Below the pieces are notes generated by a model, which saw only the letters and a program-made list of their open reading frames with translations, did no database searches and had not been told where the DNA came from. A stretch of 64,000 nucleotides of DNA from Anoplopoma fimbria (Eukaryota; Chordata; Actinopteri; Perciformes; Anoplopomatidae): assembly GCF_027596085.1 (NCBI RefSeq), contig NC_072452.1:7651790-7715789 (forward strand). The letters run 5' to 3'. Position numbers and translations under genes: made by a program. Below, one piece after another: positions 48,759-60,011 of this stretch. The first letter of the stretch is position 1. The number at the start of each line of letters is the position of its first letter.

Positions 48759-48777
48759 CCCCCCCCCCCCCCCCCCC
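48759..48777. repeat. C19 homopolymer
   Basis: Nineteen C, then GGTCTGTCC. Its length is a likely sequencing weak point inside the island. Confidence 0.93.
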
Positions 48778-48959
48778 GGTCTGTCCTGTCGAGCCGCTTA
48801 CAGCAGGCGGCGGGAGGCGAGAGTACCGGGGCTGAGCTGATGGAGAGGAGAGGAAGCTGGAAGCCGCCGGTGCAACATCTCTAACCACGTCGAGGGACTC
48901 AAACGGGAGCAATCCATTCCGCGGTGACGCTCGTCGGGTGAAAGTGAAGCTGTGCTGAT

Positions 48960-48980
48960 GGGGGTGGGGGTGGTGGGGGG
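48960..48980 (+). other. G-rich quadruplex-prone run
   Basis: G5-T-G5-T-GG-T-G6 followed by AGAAAAAAAG. It lies within the GC-rich island, where such motifs often flank transcription starts. Confidence 0.6.
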
Positions 48981-49222
48981 AGAAAAAAAGAAAGGAGGCT
49001 GCGCGTCCCCTTCTCCTTGATCCTCCTCAGACCCGAGACGAAGCGGGCTTGCTCCGAACGTGAGCGATGGCCGATCGGTTAGAGGGGCTGCGCGCATGCA
49101 GCAGCATCCAGGGAGCGACCATCCGCGCACAGTACAGAGGAATGACCGAGGCGCGTTCACGGCCAAAGCCAAAGTCAATGGTCATTAGCAGTGCATGTGG
49201 AGAGTAATCCACTGTGGAGCGA

Positions 49223-49246
49223 CTGCTGCTGCTGCTGCTGCTGCTG
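49223..49246. repeat. (CTG)8 trinucleotide repeat
   Basis: Eight CTG followed by CAT. On the minus strand it reads ATG then eight CAG codons, giving a 24-residue frame (Met, eight Gln, then SLHSGLLSTCTANDH) ending at TGA (49,175-49,177). Confidence 0.95.
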
Positions 49247-49260
49247 CATCCCCACAGGAT

Positions 49261-52149
49261 GACACGCGGGGATCAGCAGCAGTTACACAATTGGAATTCT
49301 AAATGTAATATATAACGGGAGTGTTAACTATAAAGCTCTGCAAATGCAAAAAAAAAACAAATAAAATACAATGTATCATCTTTAATTGAAGATTACACAC
49401 ACATGTATGGCCTACTGTTGTATCATGCTTTGATTGTCCTTCCATGATCATGTACATGTACTGTATTAAAGGGACTAAAAGGTCAGTGCCACTACGCCCA
49501 ACACAGCCATATATTTACAGACTAATAGGCAAAGTTGACTCTCAACTGTATTTTCCCAGAGCTTGAGCGCGCCTGCGTTGGCTGCCTTTAGTACCCTCCT
49601 TTCCCCCGGCCTACAGTGCTCATTACAGTTGTCCTCATGCATCTCTGTTGTAAACAGGGCACCCACTGCACTGCAGGATACTGTTCGCATTAGCACACCG
49701 CCTAATGGGCTTCCTCTGTATTAGCGGCAGCAGCAAGGTGCAATAACACAAGCATGCAATTATGCACCATAACTAGGGAAAACATTGTTAACAGTTACCC
49801 TATTGCCTCTCACTCTCCGAGCTGTAAATGCATATTTCCCAATGGAGGCATGATAATAACGTCCGCTTATTTGAAAACACCTTGTAAGGAGAACCTTGTG
49901 GCTCTTTTGATAAAGATTTCATTTCGGAGGCATTTTTATGCATAACTGGGGATTGGCAGGGGACATAAACCTCCCACTCCTGGCTTCATTTTGTTTATTT
50001 ATTTATTAACTCGTCCATGTCCCGGGTAGATATATTTATTAAGACAAATAAGGGAGTCGGCTTATGGGATAAGTAGGCCGAAAACCCCTCGACGTGATTT
50101 GAATTCATAGGCTGCGCGGTTAATTCCAGAGCGAAGAGGTGAAAGGGAAGAGGAGGGAATCATGGGATCTCTAGTGGGTTACACAGGTGCAGCATGAGAT
50201 GAAAAATGCAGATGAGGGTAAGATGGCGCGGTGAACCATTTTTTAAGTCCCCAAGTGATAACCTAAAAAACAAAACATTAAAAAAACAAAACACAGATTT
50301 GACTTGAGCCAACACCATTTTTAATCACGCAGGTGCAGCTTGTCCGGAGCTTTAAAGTTTTCCCCACACTGTCCATTGTGGAGTTTTGTTTTCTTAAAGA
50401 TAATGAGCCGAGTGTAGCTCCTTTAAGATAAGAAGTATTTCCTTGCTGTCAAAAAAACTGCATCGCTAATTGCGGTAGTTCATTTTTGCCACTCATGTTA
50501 ACTATTATCCCACAAAGCAAGAGCGGAGAATAATATGATGAAAAATGGAGATGTTTGCGACCGCGTGCCGACCCTCCTCATTTCCCAGGGTGCTAGCGCA
50601 GATTGGAGAGTAATGATGTCAGCAGATTTAAATCTGTCCTTTCCATCCGTCTGCACTTAAGTCCTTGCATATGGACACACCTAGGGATTAGCCCTAATAT
50701 GTCCCTATAACGGGCCAACACTTAGCCGGCGAGCGTTGATGTGGAGAGCAGCCAGTCGGCGAACCCAGATTAGATCGCCCAGAAGCTGTGGCAGCGGGTG
50801 GCTGACCAGCACATTGCTCATTGGTTTAAAAAGCCGCCAGCTTCTGCTTACAGGCCGCCCATGTTCCTCCTCCTGCCATAAAGCGGGATCAGCCTGTGGC
50901 AATCCTCCACCCTCTCTTTGACCATGTTGGGCACACCAAGGGCCTCTAGTGGCGTCCAAAGTGCCACTGACCATTCGCTTTTTTACTCCAAATCATTCCT
51001 CCTCCTTTCAAAGAAAACTATGACAATCATCCTCTCCAGTTCCATCTCTTTCATACCCGCTCCCCTTTCGCCTGGTGCCATAATTAGAAATCGCCGTCTG
51101 AAAAAGTGGCCGTGAAAAAAATAAATTTCTGACCCTAGCGTGAATGTGTTGCCGCAGACTTGCTCAGATGAGGAAAAAATGATCCTGAGGCGACTTGTCC
51201 GATTGCTGTACGCGTAGATGAGCTAGCTGACCTTTCTCTATCGCGAGCCAATATTAGCACAAGCCATTACAACCTATCAAAGTCTAATGCTTATAGCCAA
51301 TGCTCAGGGGTCCTCCAGCCTCGCAGCACTTCCAGCCATATCTCCATCGTTACAGGCTGCGCGGGGGCCTCTGTTTAACCTTGTGCGATCAGTCCACTCC
51401 CATACATCCGTCGCCATATCATATCCTCACCCCTGAAGGGTTAACCTTCCCTGCAGCGCGCTGTGTACCTGCAGGTGCTGGGGGTGTGTGTATGTGGGCC
51501 TTGCTTACACCGAGGAAGAAGATGCATTGTGCTGTTAATTATATAATCAATTCCATTAATTCTCAAAATGCAAATTAGCTAATTAAAGGACCTGAACTTA
51601 TGGAATTACCACTGATTAGCTGGTGAAGCACTATCGCTGCCCTCTGGATACACCCTTATTAAGCTATATGAACTGTGCCTTTTACACTATAGCACTAATA
51701 TTACACACAAAAGATAGCTGTTCAAAACAGCAGAAAGAGAATGAAAGAAAATCTAATTCGTAGTTGTACCAAGACGTAGTAGTACTCAGTAATGGCTGCT
51801 ATACGCAGACAGTATCCTTAGCCAAGTTGTGCTCACACCAACCTTTGCTTCTCGATGCTGAGCTGGTTATTAAAGACCGCATTAACAAGCTTTTGAGGCA
51901 TTTATTTCCGTCTGTTTTTCACAGGGTCTGTCTGCGTGTTTGTCTCTTTAGTAAATAAAGCGTTTGACTTTGTGTTCCTGCCCCGCATGTTCCTCCTCTC
52001 TCTCATCTCGTCCCCTCAGAGAGAGACTGTGAGTGCCCCCGCTGTAGTGGAAGCCGGCTGATGCGAGGCAGTAACAGGTACCTCAGGGAAAAGAGGGAGG
52101 GAGAGAGCGGCGGAGGTGGAGGAGGTGGGGGGAGACGGCTTCGGTTTTG

Positions 52150-52150
<1 letters not shown>
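49261..52150. other. gene-free unique DNA after the GC-rich island
   Basis: 49,270-49,480 is AT-rich. 49,740-50,060 contains CATTGTTAACAGTT and GCATGCAATTATGC in unique sequence. 50,260-50,530 is AT-rich. 51,530-51,625 is annotated separately. No exon; frames at 50.7-51.6 kb have no recognised domain. Confidence 0.58.
51530..51625. promoter_or_regulatory. candidate conserved non-coding element (POU + homeodomain)
   Basis: Octamer ATGCAAAT (51,568-51,575) overlaps TTAGCTAA and TAATTA (51,580-51,585). ATTATATAATCAATTCC and GGAATTACCACTGATTAGC lie on either side. Dense homeodomain cores in unique AT-rich DNA are typical of developmental enhancers. Conservation cannot be tested here. Confidence 0.35.

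Positions 52151-52193
<43 letters not shown>
52151..52193. repeat. (CA)21 microsatellite
   Basis: Perfect 43-bp CA run directly after a purine-rich stretch (52,088-52,137, GGAGG-rich). Confidence 0.97.
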
Positions 52194-52196
<3 letters not shown>

Positions 52197-52289
52197 TGCC
52201 GAAATTACATCAAGCGACGGGGGGCAAATGAGCATTTACAGTATATTTGAGAGGTAGGCGATATGTGTGTATGTGTGTTTGCGTGCACG

Positions 52290-52305
52290 TTTTTTTTTTT
52301 TTTTT
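52290..52305. repeat. T16 homopolymer
   Basis: Sixteen T between GTGCACG and CCTTTCGAGG. Confidence 0.92.
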
Positions 52306-52380
52306 CCTTTCGAGGGGAAGCATTAGATCCATCGGCATGAGTCTTGAAGCTTACAGGCAGCTTACAGAGCAGCGGGGGCT

Positions 52381-52446
52381 TGTGGTAGGGGGTAGTGGAG
52401 GAGGAGGGGACGGGGGTGGGACATGAGTGGAGGGGAGGGGGGGGGA
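52381..52446 (+). other. G-rich region with several quadruplex options
   Basis: G5 (52,388-52,392), GGGG, GGGGG, GGG, GGGG and a G10-11 run (52,436-52,445) within 66 bp, mostly separated by short A/T loops. C10 lies 50 bp downstream (52,496-52,505). Confidence 0.65.
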
Positions 52447-52550
52447 ATGCTGGAGGGCTTACAGAGGAATAAGGCACAGCTGGTTTTTAATTGAGCCCCC
52501 CCCCCACCACCACCTCTTTCTACTACACGGCGCGTACGCGTGTGCACACG

Positions 52551-52551
<1 letters not shown>

Positions 52552-52601
<50 letters not shown>
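52552..52601. repeat. (CA)25 microsatellite
   Basis: 50-bp CA run preceded by CGCGTACGCGTGTGCACACG, an alternating CG/TG/CA stretch that extends its left-handed-DNA potential. Confidence 0.97.
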
Positions 52602-52604
<3 letters not shown>

Positions 52605-52862
52605 TACTTTTACTCAGCAATTTCCCAGCTGATGGCTCAGAGGAACTAAAGACTTCGGGTACGGCAGCAGCCTTCATACGTAACCCTCCACAAGGGGCTC
52701 TGTTTTGGTCGTGTGGCTGATAAAGCCCTCCACCAATCAAGGCCTCTGACAGCCGCGAGCTCCCACGGATCATGGTGCTCAGACTCAACACGAGCCCAAA
52801 CAGCCTGCCTTCTTTACCTCAGCCTGTGATCTCAGCTGGGAGGACCAGCCACAGAATTTAAC

Positions 52863-52865
<3 letters not shown>

Positions 52866-52893
<28 letters not shown>
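52866..52893. repeat. T28 homopolymer
   Basis: Twenty-eight T, then ATGGCTGGTGATG. No retroposon body or target duplication seen. Confidence 0.93.
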
Positions 52894-52896
<3 letters not shown>

Positions 52897-54456
52897 GCTG
52901 GTGATGAGATGTGAGTCGACACAATACGGCAATTTAAGAACTCATTTTATGAGGCGTTTGTGAATGATTAGGTAATTATTTACTGTGATTCAACGTTTTT
53001 AAAGAATTTGAAACAGTGAAGAGTAGGAGCTTCATCTTTCACGCCAACATCACCCAACCAAAAGTATGGCTAATATGCTGATTTATAATAAATTAAAAAA
53101 ATAAAATATTCCGTAATAAAAAATTCAAATTTCCATGAAAAGAGCAAGTAAGAGTAGCTGCAATCGCAGCTTTTATATCAAGTTGCCTTTAAAACACACA
53201 TTTAAATTCATGAAATTGTAACTTAAAAATATATTGTTTTCAATATAGATGTCAAAAGATTGAAAAACTGAGACATGACAGCACTTAACATTATTTAATC
53301 CCTATGAATTTTGGATTGTAAATAAGAAAACGTATTGCATACAAAAACACAGTTTTCTTTATCAAAAATTGACAAAATAGAAAGACATTTTGTAGAGCCT
53401 ATGTCTTCATCTTGCATTCCTACAGTGTGGAGTATTTACATGTATATTTAACATATTGTGAAAGCAAAAAAATCAACCTTATAATGCATAAAACAAAGAC
53501 CTTCCTCTGTATTTACTGCCCTATTTGCCTGTAGGGCAGCCTGCTGTATATTAAAAAAAAAAAACACAAGATGTGTTGACAAGTTATCATAACTTCAGGT
53601 ATACTGTAGGACCATTTTCTCCACTTGGTCGGAACAAGCATCAGAAAAACATGAATTACTTAAGACTTAATTGTTGTATGGTGTTGGTCCGTGTGATAAA
53701 AATAATAAAACCTGCCAATCCATACGGAAGTGATCACAAGTTATTTTCGCTCTTCGACTGTGGCGATACTTTTGTTGACATGAACAGATTGCACATTTAA
53801 CACTTTATTAGCAAGATGTAACGGTACTTATTCCACCGCCTTTATTGCTCCGCGTTTTACGAGAAAATATGTTTTCCGGACACACGCTGTGCAGAGCAGT
53901 TGGTACTGTAAATGCATCACAGTGTGTTCAAATCCACGGTGCGGCTCCCATAGAAACTCTGAGGGAGTCAGAAATTGCGGTTGCCTAAATGTTGCCCCAC
54001 AAAAAAACAAAAAACTTCTCTGTTCTCGGTGCAAACAGCTTGAGCTCATATTAACGTGACACAACCCGAGAACAAACGGGCAAACACAAACAACAAGAAC
54101 GCCTGTTTGTTTTAATGAGTTGTGAGAAAATATGTGATTTTGAAAAGAATGTGCAGCACTAACTAGAACGCTGCTTCTCCTGTTGTTTCAAGAACCTGCA
54201 AAACACGTCTCCTGTTCCGATCCCCAAATCACAAATTAAGCTGAATGATATGAATTCTCAGCGACTTACTTGACTTCCTTATACCTCATGTTTGGATTCT
54301 TACGCCCGCGTGATGTAATGATGTGATGGTCCAGACAATTATCTTTGGCTTCCAGTGACTACACAGTTCTTCTGCTCACTCGGCTGCACACAGTAATTGT
54401 TGCTTATGTTATGCTTATTAGTTTTTAAGGTGTCATTGTTAATGCAAGTCAATGCT

Positions 54457-54468
54457 ATTAGGGGGCGT
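54457..54468 (+). promoter_or_regulatory. CTCF-like core
   Basis: ATTAGGGGGCGT keeps the TAGGGGGCG heart of the CTCF motif but lacks the full CC start. It faces higher coordinates. An X-box-like CATGGCAAC is 10 bp downstream. Confidence 0.3.
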
Positions 54469-54477
54469 ATGGGTAAA

Positions 54478-54486
54478 CATGGCAAC
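54478..54486 (+). promoter_or_regulatory. X-box-like half site
   Basis: CATGGCAAC with A in place of the usual preceding C, in GTAAACATGGCAACGGCGC. Beside the CTCF-like core. Confidence 0.3.
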
Positions 54487-56182
54487 GGCGCTCAAAAGCG
54501 GCGCATTAACTCAATAATACGCCCTTGGTCCTTGGCGTCCCACTTCTTGACCGCATCTGAGTGCTGTCAGGAGCCCCCTTTTGAGCTCCGTCCGTGATAT
54601 GCCAATTTTCGTGCAGACAAAAGAATGCACACTCACACACACACACGCATGGGGGACCCACGTGGACATGATGAGCCCCCATTCCGCTCCGTCTGCCCTG
54701 CTCTTTTCAAAGTGGAGGAGCTGACACCACATGACTGCTACCTCATTAGAGGCTTTAGCCCGTGAGCTAACAGGCCACCGAGACAGTGGGCCATGCCACG
54801 ATTGCTAATTATAATAATAACAATAACACCGCCTTAGGATGCTACTTGCTTTTCTTTTCAATTAATTTTATCAGATGCACTAGAGGGGAAAGAAAGGGAC
54901 GAGAAAGGGGGGGGACGTCTGCCGCACGCTGGCTCTATAGGAGGGAAATGATGTGTTTATTCTACACACTTGGCCAGATGACAGGCTGCGTAATTGCTGC
55001 CAAATGACATCGACTAACCTGCTTTTAAGTAGAAATCATTAACGCGTGACAATATCGTTGATGTGACTGATATTATTTACTGTACCACCGGTTGCATATA
55101 ACTAAACCCTGCTGTGATTTTCTGACACACAGAAGAGAGTTTCTACTCAGGATGATGTTTTCCTGATATAGCGAGGTCTTGCCGAGGTGTGCCAATGAAC
55201 AAATGTTTCCGAGTGGAAGCAGTGGCCATCTGCAAGATATTGCTTTCGTCATTCTCCCAACTTAGCCCCGGCTCAGAGTTCAGCCTCGGCTGTTTTCGTT
55301 TTATTATGTTCGGAATAGATAGCAGTCCTCCACAGGTGCCTCTTTGACACGGATGCCGCGCCGCTCCTCAAATTGTGCATCAGCATAAAAATACACACCG
55401 ACTCATGGCCACAGATTGCTTTGTGATAATGTATTCAGGTTTGATATGTATTTCCTGGAGAAACGTATAATGTATTTTGAGACTTTTTGTCAGCAGTATT
55501 ACCGAGTCCTGACACCTACTGTAACAAACGGGGTAAAACATGATTCTCACTCTGCAGTGGTGAGATTTCAAAACAACAGCAATAACTCCAGGAGCATATG
55601 CTGCCTCCATAGTCATATTGTATAGAACTCAGCTTAAAGAAATCTCAAGCAAGGTCAAAGTTGATTAATGCGAGGTTAGGGATTTTAAGGAGAGAAGTCA
55701 ACTCATTGCAATTACACCCATGAACCTAGTTGGCAGTTTCTTAGGTATTGGTTTGTTGGCACGCTCAAGAAGTTCTGTTGCAGTGAAGCTGTGGGATTCA
55801 AACCCCATACAACACTGAGGAAAACCAGCTGAGTCCTGAATAACTGCCGGCAAACTTTAGCAAGCCATCAAAGATCCCACAATATATAAATAAGACAACT
55901 TTGGAGTTGCCAGGATCAAGTTTACGGCTAAACTAAAGCTAATGGCTTCGCCCCACCTCCTGCCCCTGAACCACGCCAAAGCGTACCGTACCAGTCCGTC
56001 AACTGAGCCCACACAGACCAGTTATGATGCCAACATTAAATGACCTTTTAGGCTGCCAGGCTGTGAGCTCACATTCATGGTAAGTACTCATATAGCTCTC
56101 TCAAGCCTTCTTCTTGAAAGTAGGGGACAAAACCAACAACCAGTTATATAAGCGGGGGGTGCAAACGTCTGAATGGCTTATA

Positions 56183-56192
56183 CCATGGCAAC
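56183..56192 (+). promoter_or_regulatory. RFX X-box-like site
   Basis: CCATGGCAAC in TTATACCATGGCAACCCAG. Fourth exact copy of the 10-mer in the window. Confidence 0.38.
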
Positions 56193-57088
56193 CCAGAATT
56201 TTGTTGTATTTAAACCAGTATTTAACTTAATAGCAACTACTTCAGAAAACATTAGTAACAAGTTATATTACTTTTTTCGAATACACCTCATTGTGAGGTG
56301 GAAAGATAGTCAGGAAGCATGCCAGATTAAGCAAATAGTGATCGAATGATATATTCAGAATGACAGTGCAAGTGGACTAATGTGTCGTTACTGCAGACAA
56401 CTGTGGTGAAACATTGTCTCTGCTCTTATGTTTTACTCTTCCGTCACGTTAAACTTCCAGCCAAGAGGGCCAATGATAGTAAACGATGTCCGTCAAAGCT
56501 AAATTACTGTCGCTCTCTGCGTTTACATCCACTCTCCTTACTTCATCTCTGTTCCTCACAAACGGGGAGACGCTGCGGAAATGGGAAACGAGCCAAAACA
56601 GCGCTTTAGTCGGTTCCGTGTAGCAACCAAAGCTGAATAAAAATCAAACACATTCAAGAAGGACTAAAAACACGCTCAAAGGAAATGCTTATTAACAGAA
56701 AGCAAAGACGACAAATCTGTCCGACTGATCTAAGAAACAGAGAGAGGGATGAAAAAACACAGTAAGGGGAAGAAAAGAAATCTATAATTAAGTAAATTAA
56801 GCCTTGTCTTATTTGCATGATCTCAATTAATGTGCGGCCCATGTAGCTGCGACGGGCACACACCAGAAATCAAATTAGCTGAGATGAGGCGGCATCTGTC
56901 TTTGGCTCCCCTGTTCCCCTTGGACCGGCGGGGATGGCGGGGATGGCTCTAAACGGCCCATTGTTTTCACAAGAGCCCCAAGAATGGGTTTGACGAAAGC
57001 ATGCTGCAAGTCAGTCACAGAGACAAACTAACTCTGGTCGAAACACGGGAAAACAAGACCAATTAGAGAACAAGACGGTGATTCAATT

Positions 57089-57107
57089 AACTGTCAGACT
57101 GACAGTT
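57089..57107. promoter_or_regulatory. 19-bp palindrome with inverted MEIS/TGIF-type cores
   Basis: AACTGTCAGACTGACAGTT is a perfect inverted repeat (9-bp arms, central A). Each arm contains TGACAG, the TALE homeodomain (MEIS/PREP/TGIF) core. It sits in unique AT-rich DNA beside GATTCAATTAACTG. Confidence 0.5.
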
Positions 57108-60011
57108 ATTGCGGCCTGATATGCGAGTGGTTTTGGCAATGCAGGCTTGAAAAAGTCTGAGCCTATAAAAGCAAATTGGTTCCTAATTTATCCTGCTTTA
57201 ACACAGAAGTTTGCAAATTGACATTCACTTTAATTAAAAGTGTACGCAAGCATATATTGGTATGAATTTGCGACACATTTATTTGAAGAAATGTAAACAG
57301 AGACAGATGGAATACCAAAAAGGTGTTTGTGCTCGCGTTTGTGCACGTGTGAATGTGCTTGAGGCGACATATTCATCAAACAACTAGTGGCTCCAAACTG
57401 TATAGTAGTGGCTAGTGAAGTACCCGTTTGTGTGTAGCATATGTGTGACCCTGTGCCTGTGTGTGTGTGTGCATGCAGGTGTATTTACCCGGGTGTCAAC
57501 AAGCGCACCAAGTGCTTGTTTGCACGCCGGTGTGACTGGCGTCGAAATTCAGCAGATCCCCCCCCCCCCCCATGGAAAACAGGCCAATTTTCTCTGTGGG
57601 GCGTCTTGTGACTGCTTTGAAAAGAGAAGATGGAGATTCCCTCGAGTTCCAGCTTGGCCAGTAAATGGTGCATGTCTCCTACCATCAATCACAGAGCTGC
57701 ACTAACAGACAGCTGGCTGCCTAATATACACCTCCATTAGGAGTATCTGCTCCTCAGGCCCAGAATCATTGGAATCTCAATAGATACTACCAAGCATGTG
57801 GAGGACTTGTCCTGAGGCAGATCTGCCTCCACTGCTCCCAGCTGAAGGTGTGAACGAGTGTCAGGGTTTTTCAGTTAACAGCTTTTCAACCTCAAAACAC
57901 AGGGCGCGGGAAATTACATCGCTGCCACTGATGGGTGCGGACAAATTAACCCGACAGCTGGGAGATAGAATTTTATCTGAAAGTCGAAAAACTTATGTGA
58001 AAATGATTATTTACACAAACAGAAGTAGGGCAAGTCATTTAAATTATTCAGTACATCAGTAAATATTTGATACATACAGTATATCCTCCTATCTCAGTGC
58101 TACTTTTTCTCCTATAAACAGTTTGATGACCACTCCGACCATGTTTGATTCTGCTTTGCTGTGTGTTTGCCTTGCAGGTTTCCTGAAGGCAAAGGCAAGT
58201 GAGGTGATACTCAAACCTATAACATCTAGTGCTGGTGCTCCGAAAGGGCTCTACCGTCTTCCCAGGGCTACATTCTCCTGAGCCTACATCCTTCTATGCA
58301 TTTACTCTGCTTTGCACCGCAACATACAACATTCAAACATCAAACTAAATACTGATATGTGCACCTTTTGCACAATTTGGCTATTGAATTTCTTTTTCTT
58401 ATCCTTAAAAGGTGCTATTCAGAGCATGAATTTAGCAGTCAACAACTATCTGTTTTCAAAAAATATAGTGGAGTAATGTGAGCGTGCCCCACAGGTTAGC
58501 TAGCGGAAGCGAAGCACCCATCCTCCAGTTTCCCCCTCAGGTAAACACTGTTGTCTTTGTACTCAAATATATATATATATATAACATAACCCCTGGATGG
58601 TTTTGATCTGTGCTATTATTGTTAAACAGTATGCTTTACTTTACCAAAAGAGAACAATTTCAGAATGAAAAATAATAAAAGTATCAAACATAACTCTATC
58701 TAATGGTAATTCTGGATGGAATTGCTGGAGTTTAAGCCAAGCTAACGACATCTTGGTAAATGACGCTAAGCTACAACTGTACGTTGTCATCTGTTTATTT
58801 TCAGCTTGGACTGAAGTGCTGCTTGACTTCAGCACAACTCAAACTCGGTGCCTCTCTTTTAAGAATCCATGCCTGGTGGGTCAAGACGAAAACAAGACGA
58901 GATGTGTTGTGCTGAAGGAGAGATAGAGAAGTATTGACTGTCGCACCTCAGCCACATCAAACCACCACCATTACTCTTTCAGATAAAATAAAGACACAGA
59001 AAAAGGAAACAAATAGCAATTTTACCGCTGTTATTATGAAGTGTGCAATCTGTAAGAAGACACAATGAACACTCCGATCAATACTTCCCCTTTCTTCCTG
59101 CTGTCTCTTGGTAATATATTGGAAATGGAGTTAGAAAGATTGATTCTGTAGACAGCGCTACAGGCCAAAGGAAAATTAAATGAAAATGTAAATGAAGACT
59201 TTGCTGTGTTTGGTCTGTTTTCTCCCTCAACTTGTTACTCCGCTCTGAGGCCTTTACCATATCCATTTTACATTTAGTTAATTTGCTATTTCATTCCATG
59301 AATACATTCAGAGAGCGGCAGAGAGACAAAGACAAGGACGGAAAGGATTGTAGAGGGTAGGACGGTTAGATTGAGATTCGAATCATTACTAGAAATTATG
59401 AATGCATTTAATGTCAGCCGTGTGCTGCTGTAAGGAAGGAAGCACAAGTAACAGCCCTCCGTTTAGGAGAGGAGGATATGGCTGACAGCACAAAAGAGGA
59501 GAAATACTTCACAGAAAGGTCAGAAAGCTATTTCAGAAACTGACAAAGAAAGGCGTGCATCTGCCACGCAAATGTGCACGGACACACACACACGTACTCA
59601 CAAAAGGCATACACACACGAACACAGCGGCGAAGTACAATCACCTTTCCTCAGGGTTAAAGGAAACTACTTCAGCTCTGTACAACCACTCCGAGTTGTCG
59701 GAAATTACTTTGTTGGGCCAGGAGTGAAAAAACCAAAAAAATACCAAGGAAACCTCTTTGTTGAATCAAGACGGTAAATGTCTGATCCAAGCAAACTGTG
59801 AAAATTGCTCAAGATTGTACTATAACTTATACTTTGCTTTGTCTGAATAAATCAGTGGTTCATCCTCAATTCATTTCTCTCTACATCAATGTGAAATAAT
59901 ATTAGGTCTTAGTTCTAGGACATGAGCGATGATGTTTTAATCAGTGGACAAAGTAAAACACTTATATATTTTTCATTAAAGATTTTTTCTCAGATTCTTC
60001 AAGAGCCCTGA
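57108..60011. other. gene-free AT-rich DNA
   Basis: C14 at 57,558-57,571; short GT at 57,459-57,471; AT run at 58,566-58,583. TTTGCCTTGCAG at 58,166-58,177 is acceptor-like with a GTGAGG donor-like site 21 nt later. Otherwise nothing recognised; frames are under 100 codons and unremarkable. Confidence 0.6.

Larger units (their letters stand above)
47920..49260. promoter_or_regulatory. GC/CpG-rich island; candidate promoter and 5' exon region
   Basis: This is the densest CpG stretch in the window (for example GCGGACGCGCCGCGGCGACG near 47,953-47,972 and many GCGC/CGCG words to 49,150), standing out from AT-rich surroundings. A CCAAT box (CAGCCAATTAAAG, about 48,010-48,022) is present. A long polypyrimidine tract plus CAG (48,589-48,637) looks like a splice acceptor on the + strand, and GCTGTAAGC read on the minus strand (about 48,795-48,803) looks like a donor. 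Small frames exist on both strands, but none is recognised. Direction is therefore unresolved. A GC-rich enhancer or assembly-relevant low-complexity patch are the alternatives. Confidence 0.45.
52894..57088. other. gene-free AT-rich DNA without long microsatellites
   Basis: 52,960-53,560 is strongly AT-rich. 55,720-56,260 may be an unrecognised repeat: minus-strand GGTTTGAATCCC at about 55,791-55,802 resembles a pol III B box, without a clear A box. Octamer ATTTGCAT at 56,811-56,818. The only short CA run is at 54,632-54,647. No exon supported. Confidence 0.6.

Noticed and set aside
48433..48912. 159-codon minus-strand frame in the GC-rich island
   Set aside because: Lys/Pro/Gly stretches arise from the T17, pyrimidine and C19 tracts read on the other strand; no domain seen.
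50941..50957. CTCF-like CCTCTAGTGGCG
   Set aside because: One base short between the AG and GGC cores compared with the CTCF motif.
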